This document shows positions 25,285 through 33,035 of a stretch of 64,000 nt of DNA, one piece after another. Numbering within the stretch: the stretch's first letter is position 1; each line of letters begins with the position of its first letter. Made by a program: the position numbers and the translations under genes. Below the pieces are notes generated by a model. That model had not been told where the DNA came from. It saw only the letters and a program-made list of their open reading frames with translations, and did no database searches. Location: contig NZ_CABVGP010000001.1 of the NCBI RefSeq assembly GCF_902497555.1, forward strand, positions 4,010,501-4,074,500, in the 5' to 3' direction. Source of the stretch: Amycolatopsis camponoti (GTDB lineage: Bacteria; Actinomycetota; Actinomycetes; Mycobacteriales; Pseudonocardiaceae).

Positions 25285-27204
25285 ATGGACGGCATGGGGG
25301 AGTTGACGGCGGAAGCCGTGGTGGACCGGCTGTTACCGCGCGAACCGCGGGTGTCCCCGGACGGCCGCTGGGTCGTGTACGTGACGGCGCCGCTGGGACG
25401 GGTGGGGAAGTACCCGGTCACGGGCTTGTGGCTGGCGCCGGCCGACGGGAGCGCGCCCGCCCGGGAGATCGCGGGTGGCGAGGCCGAGCACCGGGCGCCG
25501 CGCTGGGCGGCGGACTCCGGCTCGGTGTTCTTCTTGTCGGACCGCGACGAGCGCGGGACCACGCAGCTGTACCGGATCGGCTTGGCCGGTGGCGCTCCCG
25601 AGCGGCTGACGGAGTGGGCCGGGGGAATCAGCGGCCACGTCCCGCTGCCGGGATCGGTGGTGCTGATCGCGCCGGACGCGGCGGACCACGCGGGCGATCC
25701 GCTGGTCCGGACCACCCCTCCGGCCGACGATGGTCCGGTCCGCCGCCCTTCGGCGGAGGACGTCGACGGCGGTCTCGAGCAGCCGGGCAGGTCATCGGCC
25801 GGACCGGCCCGCGATCCATCCCACGCCTGGGACACCCGAGCCCGTCCCGACCGGCTCTGGCTGCTCGACCTGCGGGCCTTCTCCGTCCGCCCGCTCGGCG
25901 CGCTCGGCGACCGGCACGTCGACCAAGTGGCGGCCCGGCCGGACGGGGAAGTGCTCGCCGTCTTCACCTGGTCGTGCGCCGATCGTGAGCCCGGGGTCTT
26001 CGAACCCGGCCTCCACCTCGTCGACCTCGCCACCGGCGACACCCGCGACGAAGGCACCCCGGCGCTGGAAGCGTCCGACCCGGCCTGGTGGCACGACGGC
26101 GTCGGCTGGCATCTCGCCTACCTCGGCCGGACCCCGCCGGACCTGATCGGCGGCACCGCCGTCTTCGAGGGCGGCGAAAACCTCACCGAGGGCATGACCA
26201 CCTGCCCCTTCGAACTCGTCCAGGTCGACGACGGCCCACCGCTCGCGTTGTTCGCCGAGGGCCTGGACACGACCATCCGCCGCCTCGACCCCGGCTTCAC
26301 CGAGGTCGCCGAGGTCCAGGGCACCTCGCTGACCGCGAGCCGTGACGGCCGGACGGTCGCCGTCGTACGGAGCACCGGGACCGAGCCCGAACAGCTCTTC
26401 GCCGGCCCGCCGCGCGACCTCGTCCGGATCGGCGCGGCCGTCCCGCCCCGGACCTGGGGCGCCCAGCACCGGCTGTCCTACCGAGCCGCCGACGGCCTGG
26501 ACCTCGACGGGCTGCTGATCCTCCCGCCGGGAAAGTCCCGGACCGACGGCCCGTTCCCGCTCGTCACGCTCGTCCACGGCGGCCCCTACGACCGGTACGC
26601 CGACCGCTTCCACCTCGGGTGGTACCCCTCGGGCCAGTGGCTGGCCGCCGCCGGTTTCGCGGTCTTCCTCCCGAACGCCCGCGGCGGCCTCGGCCACGGC
26701 CACGCCTTCGCGCACCGCGTCGCCGGGGACGTCGGCGGCGCCGAGTTCACCGACGTCCTCACCGGGATCGATCTCCTCGTGGAAGACGGCGTCGCCGACG
26801 AAACCCGGCTCGGGATCGGCGGCTGGAGCCACGGCGGGTTCTTCGCCGCCTGGGCCGTAACCCGGACCGACCGCTTCGCCGCCGCCCTGGTCGGCGCCGG
26901 CGTCATCGACTGGCCACTGCTCGCCGCCACCGGCGAGCACTCCCGGTTCGAGGCCGCGCTGGGCGGCGTCGACAACAGCCCGATCACCCACGCCGCGAAG
27001 ATCCGCACGCCCGTCCTCATCCTGCACGGCGAAGGCGACACCAACGTCCCGCTCTCCCAGGCGGAACTCCTGCACCACGCGCTCCGAGGCAAACACCACG
27101 AGTTCGTCGTCTACCCGCGGGAGAACCATTCGATCCGCGAACGCGACCACCAGATCGACGTCCTGAACCGTTCGCGCGCGTGGTTTTCACACCTGCTCGC
27201 CTAG
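25285..27204 (+). CDS. S9 family peptidase (prolyl oligopeptidase type, 639 aa)
   Basis: An N-terminal WD/beta-propeller-like region (VSPDGRWVVYVTAP, APRWAADSGSVFFLSDRDERG) gates a C-terminal alpha/beta hydrolase. The triad is Ser515 in GGWSHGG, Asp585 in GEGDTNVP and His615 in ENHSI; the family motif LVHGGPYDRYADRF precedes it. No signal peptide, so it hydrolyses peptides in the cytosol. ATG at 25285; an ATG three codons later is also possible. Its last 18 bases overlap the convergent HpaD gene. Confidence 0.9.
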   Translation: MDGMGELTAEAVVDRLLPREPRVSPDGRWVVYVTAPLGRVGKYPVTGLWLAPADGSAPAREIAGGEAEHRAPRWAADSGSVFFLSDRDERGTTQLYRIGLAGGAPERLTEWAGGISGHVPLPGSVVLIAPDAADHAGDPLVRTTPPADDGPVRRPSAEDVDGGLEQPGRSSAGPARDPSHAWDTRARPDRLWLLDLRAFSVRPLGALGDRHVDQVAARPDGEVLAVFTWSCADREPGVFEPGLHLVDLATGDTRDEGTPALEASDPAWWHDGVGWHLAYLGRTPPDLIGGTAVFEGGENLTEGMTTCPFELVQVDDGPPLALFAEGLDTTIRRLDPGFTEVAEVQGTSLTASRDGRTVAVVRSTGTEPEQLFAGPPRDLVRIGAAVPPRTWGAQHRLSYRAADGLDLDGLLILPPGKSRTDGPFPLVTLVHGGPYDRYADRFHLGWYPSGQWLAAAGFAVFLPNARGGLGHGHAFAHRVAGDVGGAEFTDVLTGIDLLVEDGVADETRLGIGGWSHGGFFAAWAVTRTDRFAAALVGAGVIDWPLLAATGEHSRFEAALGGVDNSPITHAAKIRTPVLILHGEGDTNVPLSQAELLHHALRGKHHEFVVYPRENHSIRERDHQIDVLNRSRAWFSHLLA

Positions 27205-28230
27205 CTTGAACTCCGTCTCCCCGGTGCTGAAGGAGAACCCGTCGGCGCCGATGGTGACGTCGGCTTCGCGCGGCTCGGCCCGGGCGACGACCGGCCGGAC
27301 CACGCCGTCGAGGTCCAGCACCACGGACGCGTCGGTGTACCAGCTCGGCACCACCGGGTTGCCCCACCAGTCGCGGCGCTGGTTGTCGTGCACGTCCCAG
27401 GTGATCACCGGGTTGTCCGGGTCGCCGGTGTAGTAGTCGTGGGTGTAGATCTCGACGCGGTGCCCGTCGGGATCCCGGAGGTAGAGGTAGAACGCGTTCG
27501 AGACGCCGTGCCGGCCCGGGCCGCGCTCGATCATGCCGGGCTTGCGCAGTGCGCCCAGGTGGTCGCAGATGTGCAGGATCTGGTGCCGTTCGTGCGACGC
27601 GAACGCGATGTGGTGCAGCCGCGGGCCGTCGCCGCCGGTCAGGGCGACGTCGTGGACCGTCGGCTTGCGGAACATCCAGGCCGCGTACACCGTGCCTTCG
27701 TCGTCCTGGATGTCCTCGGACACGCGGAAACCCAGGCCCTCGTAGTACTTCCGGGCCGCCGGGACGTCCGGGGTGTCCAGGTTGAAGTGGTCCAGCCGCG
27801 ACAGCGCGCCGGCGCCGTGGACGTCGTAGCGCTGCGTGAACCGCTCGACGTGCTCGGCCTCGTGGAAGAACTCCACCGGGAACCCGAGCGGGTCGACGAC
27901 GCGCACCGCTTCGCCGATGCCGCGGGTCGCGCCCGCCGGACGGCGGTCCACCCGGACACCGAGTTCGCGGTAGTAGGTCTCGGCCAGGTCGAGATCGAGG
28001 GGGCTGCGGACGCGGTAGGCCAGGACGGCCAGCGCGGGCGTGGATCCCTTGCGCAGCACCAGGGAATGGTGCAGGTACTCCTCGAACGCCCGCAGGTACA
28101 ACGCTTCGGCGTCCTCGTGCGTGACCACGAGCCCGAGCACGTCGACGTAGAACGCCCGCGACGCCGCCAGGTCGGTGACGACCAGTTCGGCGTACGCGCA
28201 GCGGAGGACGTCCGGCGGGGTGGTGGTCAT
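27187..28230 (-). CDS. hpaD: Homoprotocatechuate (3,4-dihydroxyphenylacetate) 2,3-dioxygenase
   Basis: An extradiol dioxygenase of the vicinal-oxygen-chelate class with two halves. The metal ligands are His148 (SRLDHFNLD), His207 (LHHIAF) and Glu260 (HRVEIYTHDY); their spacing (59 and 53 residues) is the same as in the Brevibacterium fuscum enzyme (His155, His214, Glu267). The motif HGVSNAFYLYLRDPDGHRVEIY is also conserved. It opens the ring of homoprotocatechuate to 5-carboxymethyl-2-hydroxymuconate semialdehyde, the substrate of the next gene. The start overlaps the HpaE stop (ATGA). It is last in its operon and overlaps the convergent S9 peptidase by 18 bases. Confidence 0.92.
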   Translation of the reverse strand: MTTTPPDVLRCAYAELVVTDLAASRAFYVDVLGLVVTHEDAEALYLRAFEEYLHHSLVLRKGSTPALAVLAYRVRSPLDLDLAETYYRELGVRVDRRPAGATRGIGEAVRVVDPLGFPVEFFHEAEHVERFTQRYDVHGAGALSRLDHFNLDTPDVPAARKYYEGLGFRVSEDIQDDEGTVYAAWMFRKPTVHDVALTGGDGPRLHHIAFASHERHQILHICDHLGALRKPGMIERGPGRHGVSNAFYLYLRDPDGHRVEIYTHDYYTGDPDNPVITWDVHDNQRRDWWGNPVVPSWYTDASVVLDLDGVVRPVVARAEPREADVTIGADGFSFSTGETEFKLGEQV

Positions 28231-29732
28231 GACTGTCCCTTCCGGACGCCGAACCGGGCGGCGTGCACCGGGCCGAGCGAGACGTGGATCGCCTGCTGGT
28301 GGGTGTAGAAGTCGAGCGAGCGGTAGCCGCCTTCGTGGCCGAGGCCGGACGCCTTGACCCCGCCGAACGGCGTCCGCAGGTCGCGGACGTTGTGCGAGTT
28401 CAGCCAGACCATCCCGGCCTCGACCGATTGCGCGAAAGTGTGCGCGCGCCGCAGGTCCGACGTCCAGAGGTAGGCGGCCAGCCCGTACTTGACGTCGTTG
28501 GCCAGCGCCAGCGCTTCGGCCTCGGTGTCGAACGGCGTCAGCGCGACGACCGGCCCGAAGATCTCCTCCTGGAAGATCCGGGCGTCCGGCGCGACGTCGG
28601 CGAACACCGTCGGCGCCACGTAGTTGCCACTGTCCACCCCGGACGGACGCCCGCCGCCGGCGAGCAGCCGGCCCTCGGACTTGCCCAGCTCGACGTACCG
28701 CATCACCTTCTCGTAGTGCTCCGGGTGGACCAGCGCGCCGACCTCGGTGGCGGGGTCGTGCGGATCCCCGACGACGATGTCCCGCGCCCGCGCCGCGTAC
28801 CGCTTGCAGAACTCGTCGTAGATCGGCCGCTCGACGAGGATGCGGCTGCCCGCGGTGCAGCGCTCGCCGTTGAGGGAGAAGACGCCGAACAGCGTCGAGT
28901 CGAGGGCGGCGTCGAGGTTCGCGTCGGCGAAGACGATCGCCGGGGACTTGCCGCCCAGCTCCATCGACATGCCCTTGAGCCCGGCCGCGCAGTTGCGGTA
29001 GATCGTCTGCCCGGTCGTGGTCTCGCCGGTGAACGAGATCAGCGGCACGTCCGGGTGCTTGACCAGCGCGTCGCCCGCTTCCTCGCCGAAGCCGTTGACC
29101 AGGTTGAACACGTCGTCGGGTAGTCCCGCGCCGGCGAAGATCCCGGCCCACAGGCTCGCCGACAACGGCGTGAACTCGGCCGGCTTGAGCACCACCGTGC
29201 AGCCCGAAGCCAGCGCCGGCGCGAGCTTCCAGCTCTCCAGCATGAACGGCGTGTTCCACGGCGTGATCAGCCCGGCGACGCCGACCGGCTTGCGGTGCAC
29301 GTAGTTCACCTGCCGCCCGGGCACCTGGTAGGTGTCGTCGGCCTGCGCGACGACGAGGTCGGCGAAGAACCGGAAGTTCTCGGCCGCGCGCTGGGCCTGC
29401 CCGAGCGCCTGGGTGATCGGCAGGCCGGTGTCGAACGTCTCCAGCTCGGCCAGCCGGGCGTCCTGCGCCTCGACGGCGTCGGCGATCTTGTTCAGCACCC
29501 GCGCGCGGGCGCGCGGCAGCATGCGCGGCCACGGTCCGTCGGCGAAGGCCCGGCGCGCCGCGGCGACCGCCCGGTCGACGTCCTCGGCCCGGCCCGCGGC
29601 CGCGGTCGCGTACGGCGTGTTCGACACGGGGTCGAGCACGTCGAACGTCTTGCCCGAGACGCTGTCGACGAGCTCCCCGCCGATGTAGTGCTTCAGCTCG
29701 CCCGGCAGTCCTTGCGGGACGTGGTGAGTCAT
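28227..29732 (-). CDS. hpaE: 5-carboxymethyl-2-hydroxymuconate semialdehyde dehydrogenase (501 aa)
   Basis: An NAD-dependent aldehyde dehydrogenase: cofactor region PWNTPFMLESWKLAPALASGCTVVLKPAE, SFTGETTTGQ, catalytic Glu in MELGGKSP and catalytic Cys in NGERCTAGSR. It oxidises the semialdehyde made by HpaD. It has ATGA overlaps on both sides (with hpaD downstream and the DapA-type gene upstream), so the three are one translational unit. Symbol from the family plus its position beside hpaD. Confidence 0.9.
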   Translation of the reverse strand: MTHHVPQGLPGELKHYIGGELVDSVSGKTFDVLDPVSNTPYATAAAGRAEDVDRAVAAARRAFADGPWPRMLPRARARVLNKIADAVEAQDARLAELETFDTGLPITQALGQAQRAAENFRFFADLVVAQADDTYQVPGRQVNYVHRKPVGVAGLITPWNTPFMLESWKLAPALASGCTVVLKPAEFTPLSASLWAGIFAGAGLPDDVFNLVNGFGEEAGDALVKHPDVPLISFTGETTTGQTIYRNCAAGLKGMSMELGGKSPAIVFADANLDAALDSTLFGVFSLNGERCTAGSRILVERPIYDEFCKRYAARARDIVVGDPHDPATEVGALVHPEHYEKVMRYVELGKSEGRLLAGGGRPSGVDSGNYVAPTVFADVAPDARIFQEEIFGPVVALTPFDTEAEALALANDVKYGLAAYLWTSDLRRAHTFAQSVEAGMVWLNSHNVRDLRTPFGGVKASGLGHEGGYRSLDFYTHQQAIHVSLGPVHAARFGVRKGQS

Positions 29733-30676
29733 GCTTTCCCCTTCACGGTGAAACCTTCGACCGGCGAGAGGTACTTCTCGCCTTCTCCCATGAGGTCCTT
29801 GATCCGGGCGAGACCGGCTTCGCTCGGCGTGATCAGCGGCGGCCGCACGTGCCCGGACGCGATCAGCCCGCGCTGTTCGAGGACCCACTTGCCCGGCGCC
29901 GGGTTGGTCTCGACGAACAGCAGGTCCACCAGCGGGTGCAGGCCGTAGTGGATTTCCCGCGCCCGTTCGTGGTCGCCGGACTGCCACGCGGTGTACATCT
30001 CCGCGCAGGCGGCCGGGGCGATGTTGGCCGTCGCGCTGACGAACCCCGCGCCGCCGAGGGCCAGCAGCGGCAGGCAGAGCAGCTCGATCCCGGACCACAC
30101 CAGCAGCTCCCGCCCGCACAGGTGCAGCACCCGGGAGAAGTGCTCGAAGTCCTTCGTCGTCTCCTTGATGCCGACGAAGTTGTCGCACGAGCGGAACAGG
30201 CGCGCGACCGTCTGCGGCGCGAGGTCGACCGCCGTCCGGCTCGGCACGTTGTAGGCGACGATCGGCAGGTCCGGGAACTCCCGGCAGACCGTGCGGTACC
30301 AGACGAACAGCGCGTCCTGCGTCGGGCGCGCGTAGTACGGCGTGATGACCAGGGCCGCGTCGATCCCGGCGTCGCGCGCGGCGGCAGTCAGCTCGAGGGC
30401 CTCGTCGAGCTTCGCGGAGCCGGTGGCCGGGACGAACGGGACGCGGTCGCCGACCTCCGCGGCGACCGTGCGGATCGCTTCGGCGCGCTCGGCGATCGTC
30501 TGCGACCCCGGTTCGCCGGTGGACCCGCCGATCGAGATGCCGTGGGTGCCCGAGGCGAGCTGCCAGCGCACCAGGTTCGTCAACCCGGCGTGGTCCACGG
30601 CGCCGTCGGCGGTGAACGGCGTCATCAGCGGCGCGATCGACCCGCGGATGGCCTGGGGGTCGGAGCGGAATCGCAT
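29729..30676 (-). CDS. DapA-superfamily aldolase/synthase in the homoprotocatechuate operon (315 aa)
   Basis: A class I (Schiff-base) TIM-barrel lyase: Lys171 in FVGIKETT, Tyr142 in IVAYNVPSRT and the GGSTGEPG pyruvate-binding motif. True dihydrodipicolinate synthase is unlikely in this operon. The usual last enzyme of the pathway, HpaI, is a metal-dependent class II aldolase of another fold, and none is found here, so this protein may replace it by cleaving 4-hydroxy-2-oxoheptanedioate to pyruvate and succinic semialdehyde. That role is inference. ATG at 30676 has AAAGGGA upstream. Confidence 0.82.
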   Translation of the reverse strand: MRFRSDPQAIRGSIAPLMTPFTADGAVDHAGLTNLVRWQLASGTHGISIGGSTGEPGSQTIAERAEAIRTVAAEVGDRVPFVPATGSAKLDEALELTAAARDAGIDAALVITPYYARPTQDALFVWYRTVCREFPDLPIVAYNVPSRTAVDLAPQTVARLFRSCDNFVGIKETTKDFEHFSRVLHLCGRELLVWSGIELLCLPLLALGGAGFVSATANIAPAACAEMYTAWQSGDHERAREIHYGLHPLVDLLFVETNPAPGKWVLEQRGLIASGHVRPPLITPSEAGLARIKDLMGEGEKYLSPVEGFTVKGKA

Positions 30677-30692
30677 GGGTTCCCTTTCTGCG

Positions 30693-31161
30693 TCAGGGAT
30701 GGCGGTGGGCGAGGAAAGCGTCGAGCGTCGCCAGCCGGTGGGCACGGACGGCTCGTTCGACGTCGGAAGCGGGGGCGCCCGCGTCGAACAAGCCGAGGAT
30801 CTGCTCGTGCTCGGCCACGGACTGCCGCGCACGGCCGGGCACGAAGCTGAACGTCGAGGTGCGCAGCCCGCCGAGCCGGTCCCAGCCGCGCCGGACCAGG
30901 TCGAGGACCTGCGGGTTCGGGCAGGCGTCGAACAGCACGGCGTGGAAATCCCGGTTGAGCGCGGTGAACCGGGCCGGCTCGAAGTGGCCGAGGCAGTCGG
31001 CCAGGTCGGCGTTGAGGGCGCGCGCCCGGTCGAGCGACCCGGGCGCCGCTGACGCCCTGTTCCTGGGCGAGCTGGCCGAGGACGAGGCGGTAGCCGGGGG
31101 AAAAGGTGCCGTCGGCGATCCGGGCCTTGATCCACTCGTACGCGATCCGCGACTTGCTCAT
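30693..31161 (-). pseudogene. GntR/FCD-family regulator broken by internal deletion and frameshift
   Basis: The N-terminus from ATG 31161 is a GntR winged helix (MSKSRIAYEWIKARIADGTF then SPGYRLVLGQLAQEQGVS). Near 31036-31052 the reading jumps: in the starting frame the sequence becomes Arg/Pro-rich nonsense, while in another frame a clear FCD effector domain continues (LDRARALNADLADCLGHFEP, then FTALNRDFHAVLFDACPNPQ and onward to LATLDAFLAHRHP at 30693). Compared with intact GntR/FCD proteins about 60 residues (second half of the HTH, the wing and start of the FCD) are missing. An upstream ATG at 31191 is possible. It sits inside the catabolic operon, so it was presumably its regulator. Confidence 0.82.
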
Positions 31162-31172
31162 CGCGGTGCCGT

Positions 31173-32591
31173 TCACCGTTTCGCGAGCCATGCGGCGTAC
31201 CTCCCGCGCCAGTGCTCGTCCATCGGGTAGAGGCCTTCGACGCGCTCGCCCGCGGCGACCTGCTCGGCGATGTACGTCTCCTGCAGCTCCTGCTCGATCG
31301 CCGCGTCGATGACCTCCTCGACGAGGTCCGGCGGGATGACCAGGACGCCGTCGCCGTCGCCCACAATGACGTCGCCGGGGCACACGGCCGCGCCGCCGCA
31401 GGCGATCGCGACGTCGACGTCCCACGGCACGTGCCGGCGGCCGAGCACCGCCGGGTGCGGCCCGGCGTGGTAGGTGGGAATGTCCAAAGCGGACACCGCG
31501 GCGAGGTCGCGGACCCCGCCGTCGGTGACGATCCCGGCGGCGCCGCGGACCTGCGCCCGCAGCGCGAGGATGTCGCCGACCGTGCCCGTGCCGCGTTCCC
31601 CGCGGGCCTCCATCACCAGGACGTCACCGGGGCCGAGGGCGTCGATCGCCCGCTTCTGGGCGTTGTAGCCGCCGCCGTGCTTCTCGAACAGGTCTTCGCG
31701 GTAGGGCAGGTAGCGCAGCGTCCGGGCGCGGCCGGTCAGCCGGGTGCCGGGCCGCGTCGACGTCAGCCCCTCGATGAAGACGTCGTCGAGCCCGCGCTTG
31801 CGGAGCTGGACCGACAACGTCGCGGTGCCGACGGACTCGATGCGTTCCTTCAGCCCGGCGGTCAGCTGGAAGTCCCCGGTGGACGTTCCGTACGCGTCGG
31901 CGCGCTGCTGGTCGTCGGCGCGGGGGAGGGCACCGTACGGTCCGAACGGGACGGTCCCTTCGGTGATCGGCGTGATCAGCCGGCCGGTGGTGTGCCGGGC
32001 GGTGTCGACCTCGACCTCGACGACGTCGCCGGGGATGGCGACCGACGCGCCCGCGGGCGTGCCGGTGAGGACGACGTCGCCGGGTTCGAGGGTGATCAGC
32101 TGGGAGAGGTCGGCGACCAGCCGGCCGAAGCCGAACAGCAGGTCGCCGGTGGTGTCCTCCTGGACCAGCTCGCCGTTGAGCCAGGTGCGCAGCCGCAGTG
32201 CGGCCGGGTCGACGTCCGCGGCGGGCAGCACCGCGGGGCCGAGCGGGGTGAAGCCATCGCCGCCCTTCGATCGCAGGTTGCTGCCCTTGTCGGCGTAGCG
32301 GAGGTCGTAGACGCCGAAGTCGTTGGCCGCGGTGACCCCACTGACGTAGGACCAGCCGTCTTCGGGCCTGACGCGGCGGGCGGTGCGGCCGATGACCAGC
32401 GCGATCTCGCCTTCGAAGCCCAGCAGCTCGGTGCTGGCCGGGCGTTCGAGCGCGGCACCGCTCGCCGCCACCGACGTCGGCGGCTTGAGGAAGTACGACG
32501 GCTGCTGCGGAACCCGGCCGCGCTGGACGGCGCGCGACCGGTAGTTGAGGTGCAGCGCGATGATCTTGCCGGGCCGCGCGATGCTGGTCAT
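31173..32591 (-). CDS. Fumarylacetoacetate hydrolase-RraA fusion (HpaG-type isomerase/decarboxylase, 472 aa)
   Basis: Residues ~1-235 are a FAH-fold domain (PSYFLKPPTSVAASG, LLGFEGEIALVIGR, VSGVTAANDFGVYDLR, VVLTGTPAGASV), like HpaG, which decarboxylates and isomerises the ring-cleavage product. Residues ~250-460 are a RraA/HMG-aldolase-like domain (KRAIDALGPGDVLVMEARGE, GIVTDGGVRDL, DVIVGDGDGVLVIP). The fusion joins two steps that could act on consecutive oxo-acid intermediates. It is the first gene of the leftward operon. ATG at 32591 with CAGGA upstream. Confidence 0.85.
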   Translation of the reverse strand: MTSIARPGKIIALHLNYRSRAVQRGRVPQQPSYFLKPPTSVAASGAALERPASTELLGFEGEIALVIGRTARRVRPEDGWSYVSGVTAANDFGVYDLRYADKGSNLRSKGGDGFTPLGPAVLPAADVDPAALRLRTWLNGELVQEDTTGDLLFGFGRLVADLSQLITLEPGDVVLTGTPAGASVAIPGDVVEVEVDTARHTTGRLITPITEGTVPFGPYGALPRADDQQRADAYGTSTGDFQLTAGLKERIESVGTATLSVQLRKRGLDDVFIEGLTSTRPGTRLTGRARTLRYLPYREDLFEKHGGGYNAQKRAIDALGPGDVLVMEARGERGTGTVGDILALRAQVRGAAGIVTDGGVRDLAAVSALDIPTYHAGPHPAVLGRRHVPWDVDVAIACGGAAVCPGDVIVGDGDGVLVIPPDLVEEVIDAAIEQELQETYIAEQVAAGERVEGLYPMDEHWRGRYAAWLAKR

Positions 32592-32620
32592 CGAGGGTTC
32601 CTGCCTGCCGGTACGAAAAG

Positions 32621-32637
32621 ATATTTCAAATAATATA
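32621..32637. promoter_or_regulatory. AT-rich palindrome and -10 of the homoprotocatechuate operon
   Basis: ATATTTCAAATAATAT has five-base arms ATATT/AATAT around six bases and contains a minus-strand TATATT (32632-32637) that suits a -10, about 40 bases before the ATG at 32591. A GntR-type repressor binding here is likely, but the local GntR gene is broken. Confidence 0.5.
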
Positions 32638-33035
32638 CGATCTATGGCGTGCGGGAACCCCCGATCGGGTTCCCGCTCCGCTCGGCAGCATGGATGGTGA
32701 AGTGGTGTCGTGTGCGACAAGCGGTGCGGGTGAGTCGGTCGAGTGCCGGTGACCGGCGCACCGCGCGGCCGGACGTTTCGGGGCGGCGAGACCCGCCGTC
32801 CGGGCATCGCGCGCCTCGGTGGAGGCCGCGAGGGCTGCCCGCGCACCGACTTCCGCTGACCAGGGCATCAGGCGGGGTGCTGGAGGTTCTGCGTGGCGGG
32901 AACTTCCGCTGGCCGGGCACCCACCGCACGGGGGTCGGCGAGCCACCCGCGTAGTGGAAACCTCCACCTGCCCGGCCGCTGTCCTGGCGCCCTCCCTCCC
33001 CGGCATGTGATCCTCGTGCGGGGAGGGGAGCGGGG
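32638..33035. other. Intergenic region with partial duplication and inverted repeat
   Basis: About 400 bases between divergent genes. A segment starting ACTTCCGCTG occurs twice, at 32850 and 32902 (52 apart), and TGGAGGTT (32881-32888) pairs with AACCTCCA (32959-32966), with weaker internal pairing. No gene is convincing. Confidence 0.45.

Noticed and set aside
32649..33010. Short open frames in the gap upstream of the STAND gene
   Set aside because: Composition is Arg/Gly/Pro-rich, there is no ribosome site, and the frames span the duplicated non-coding segment.
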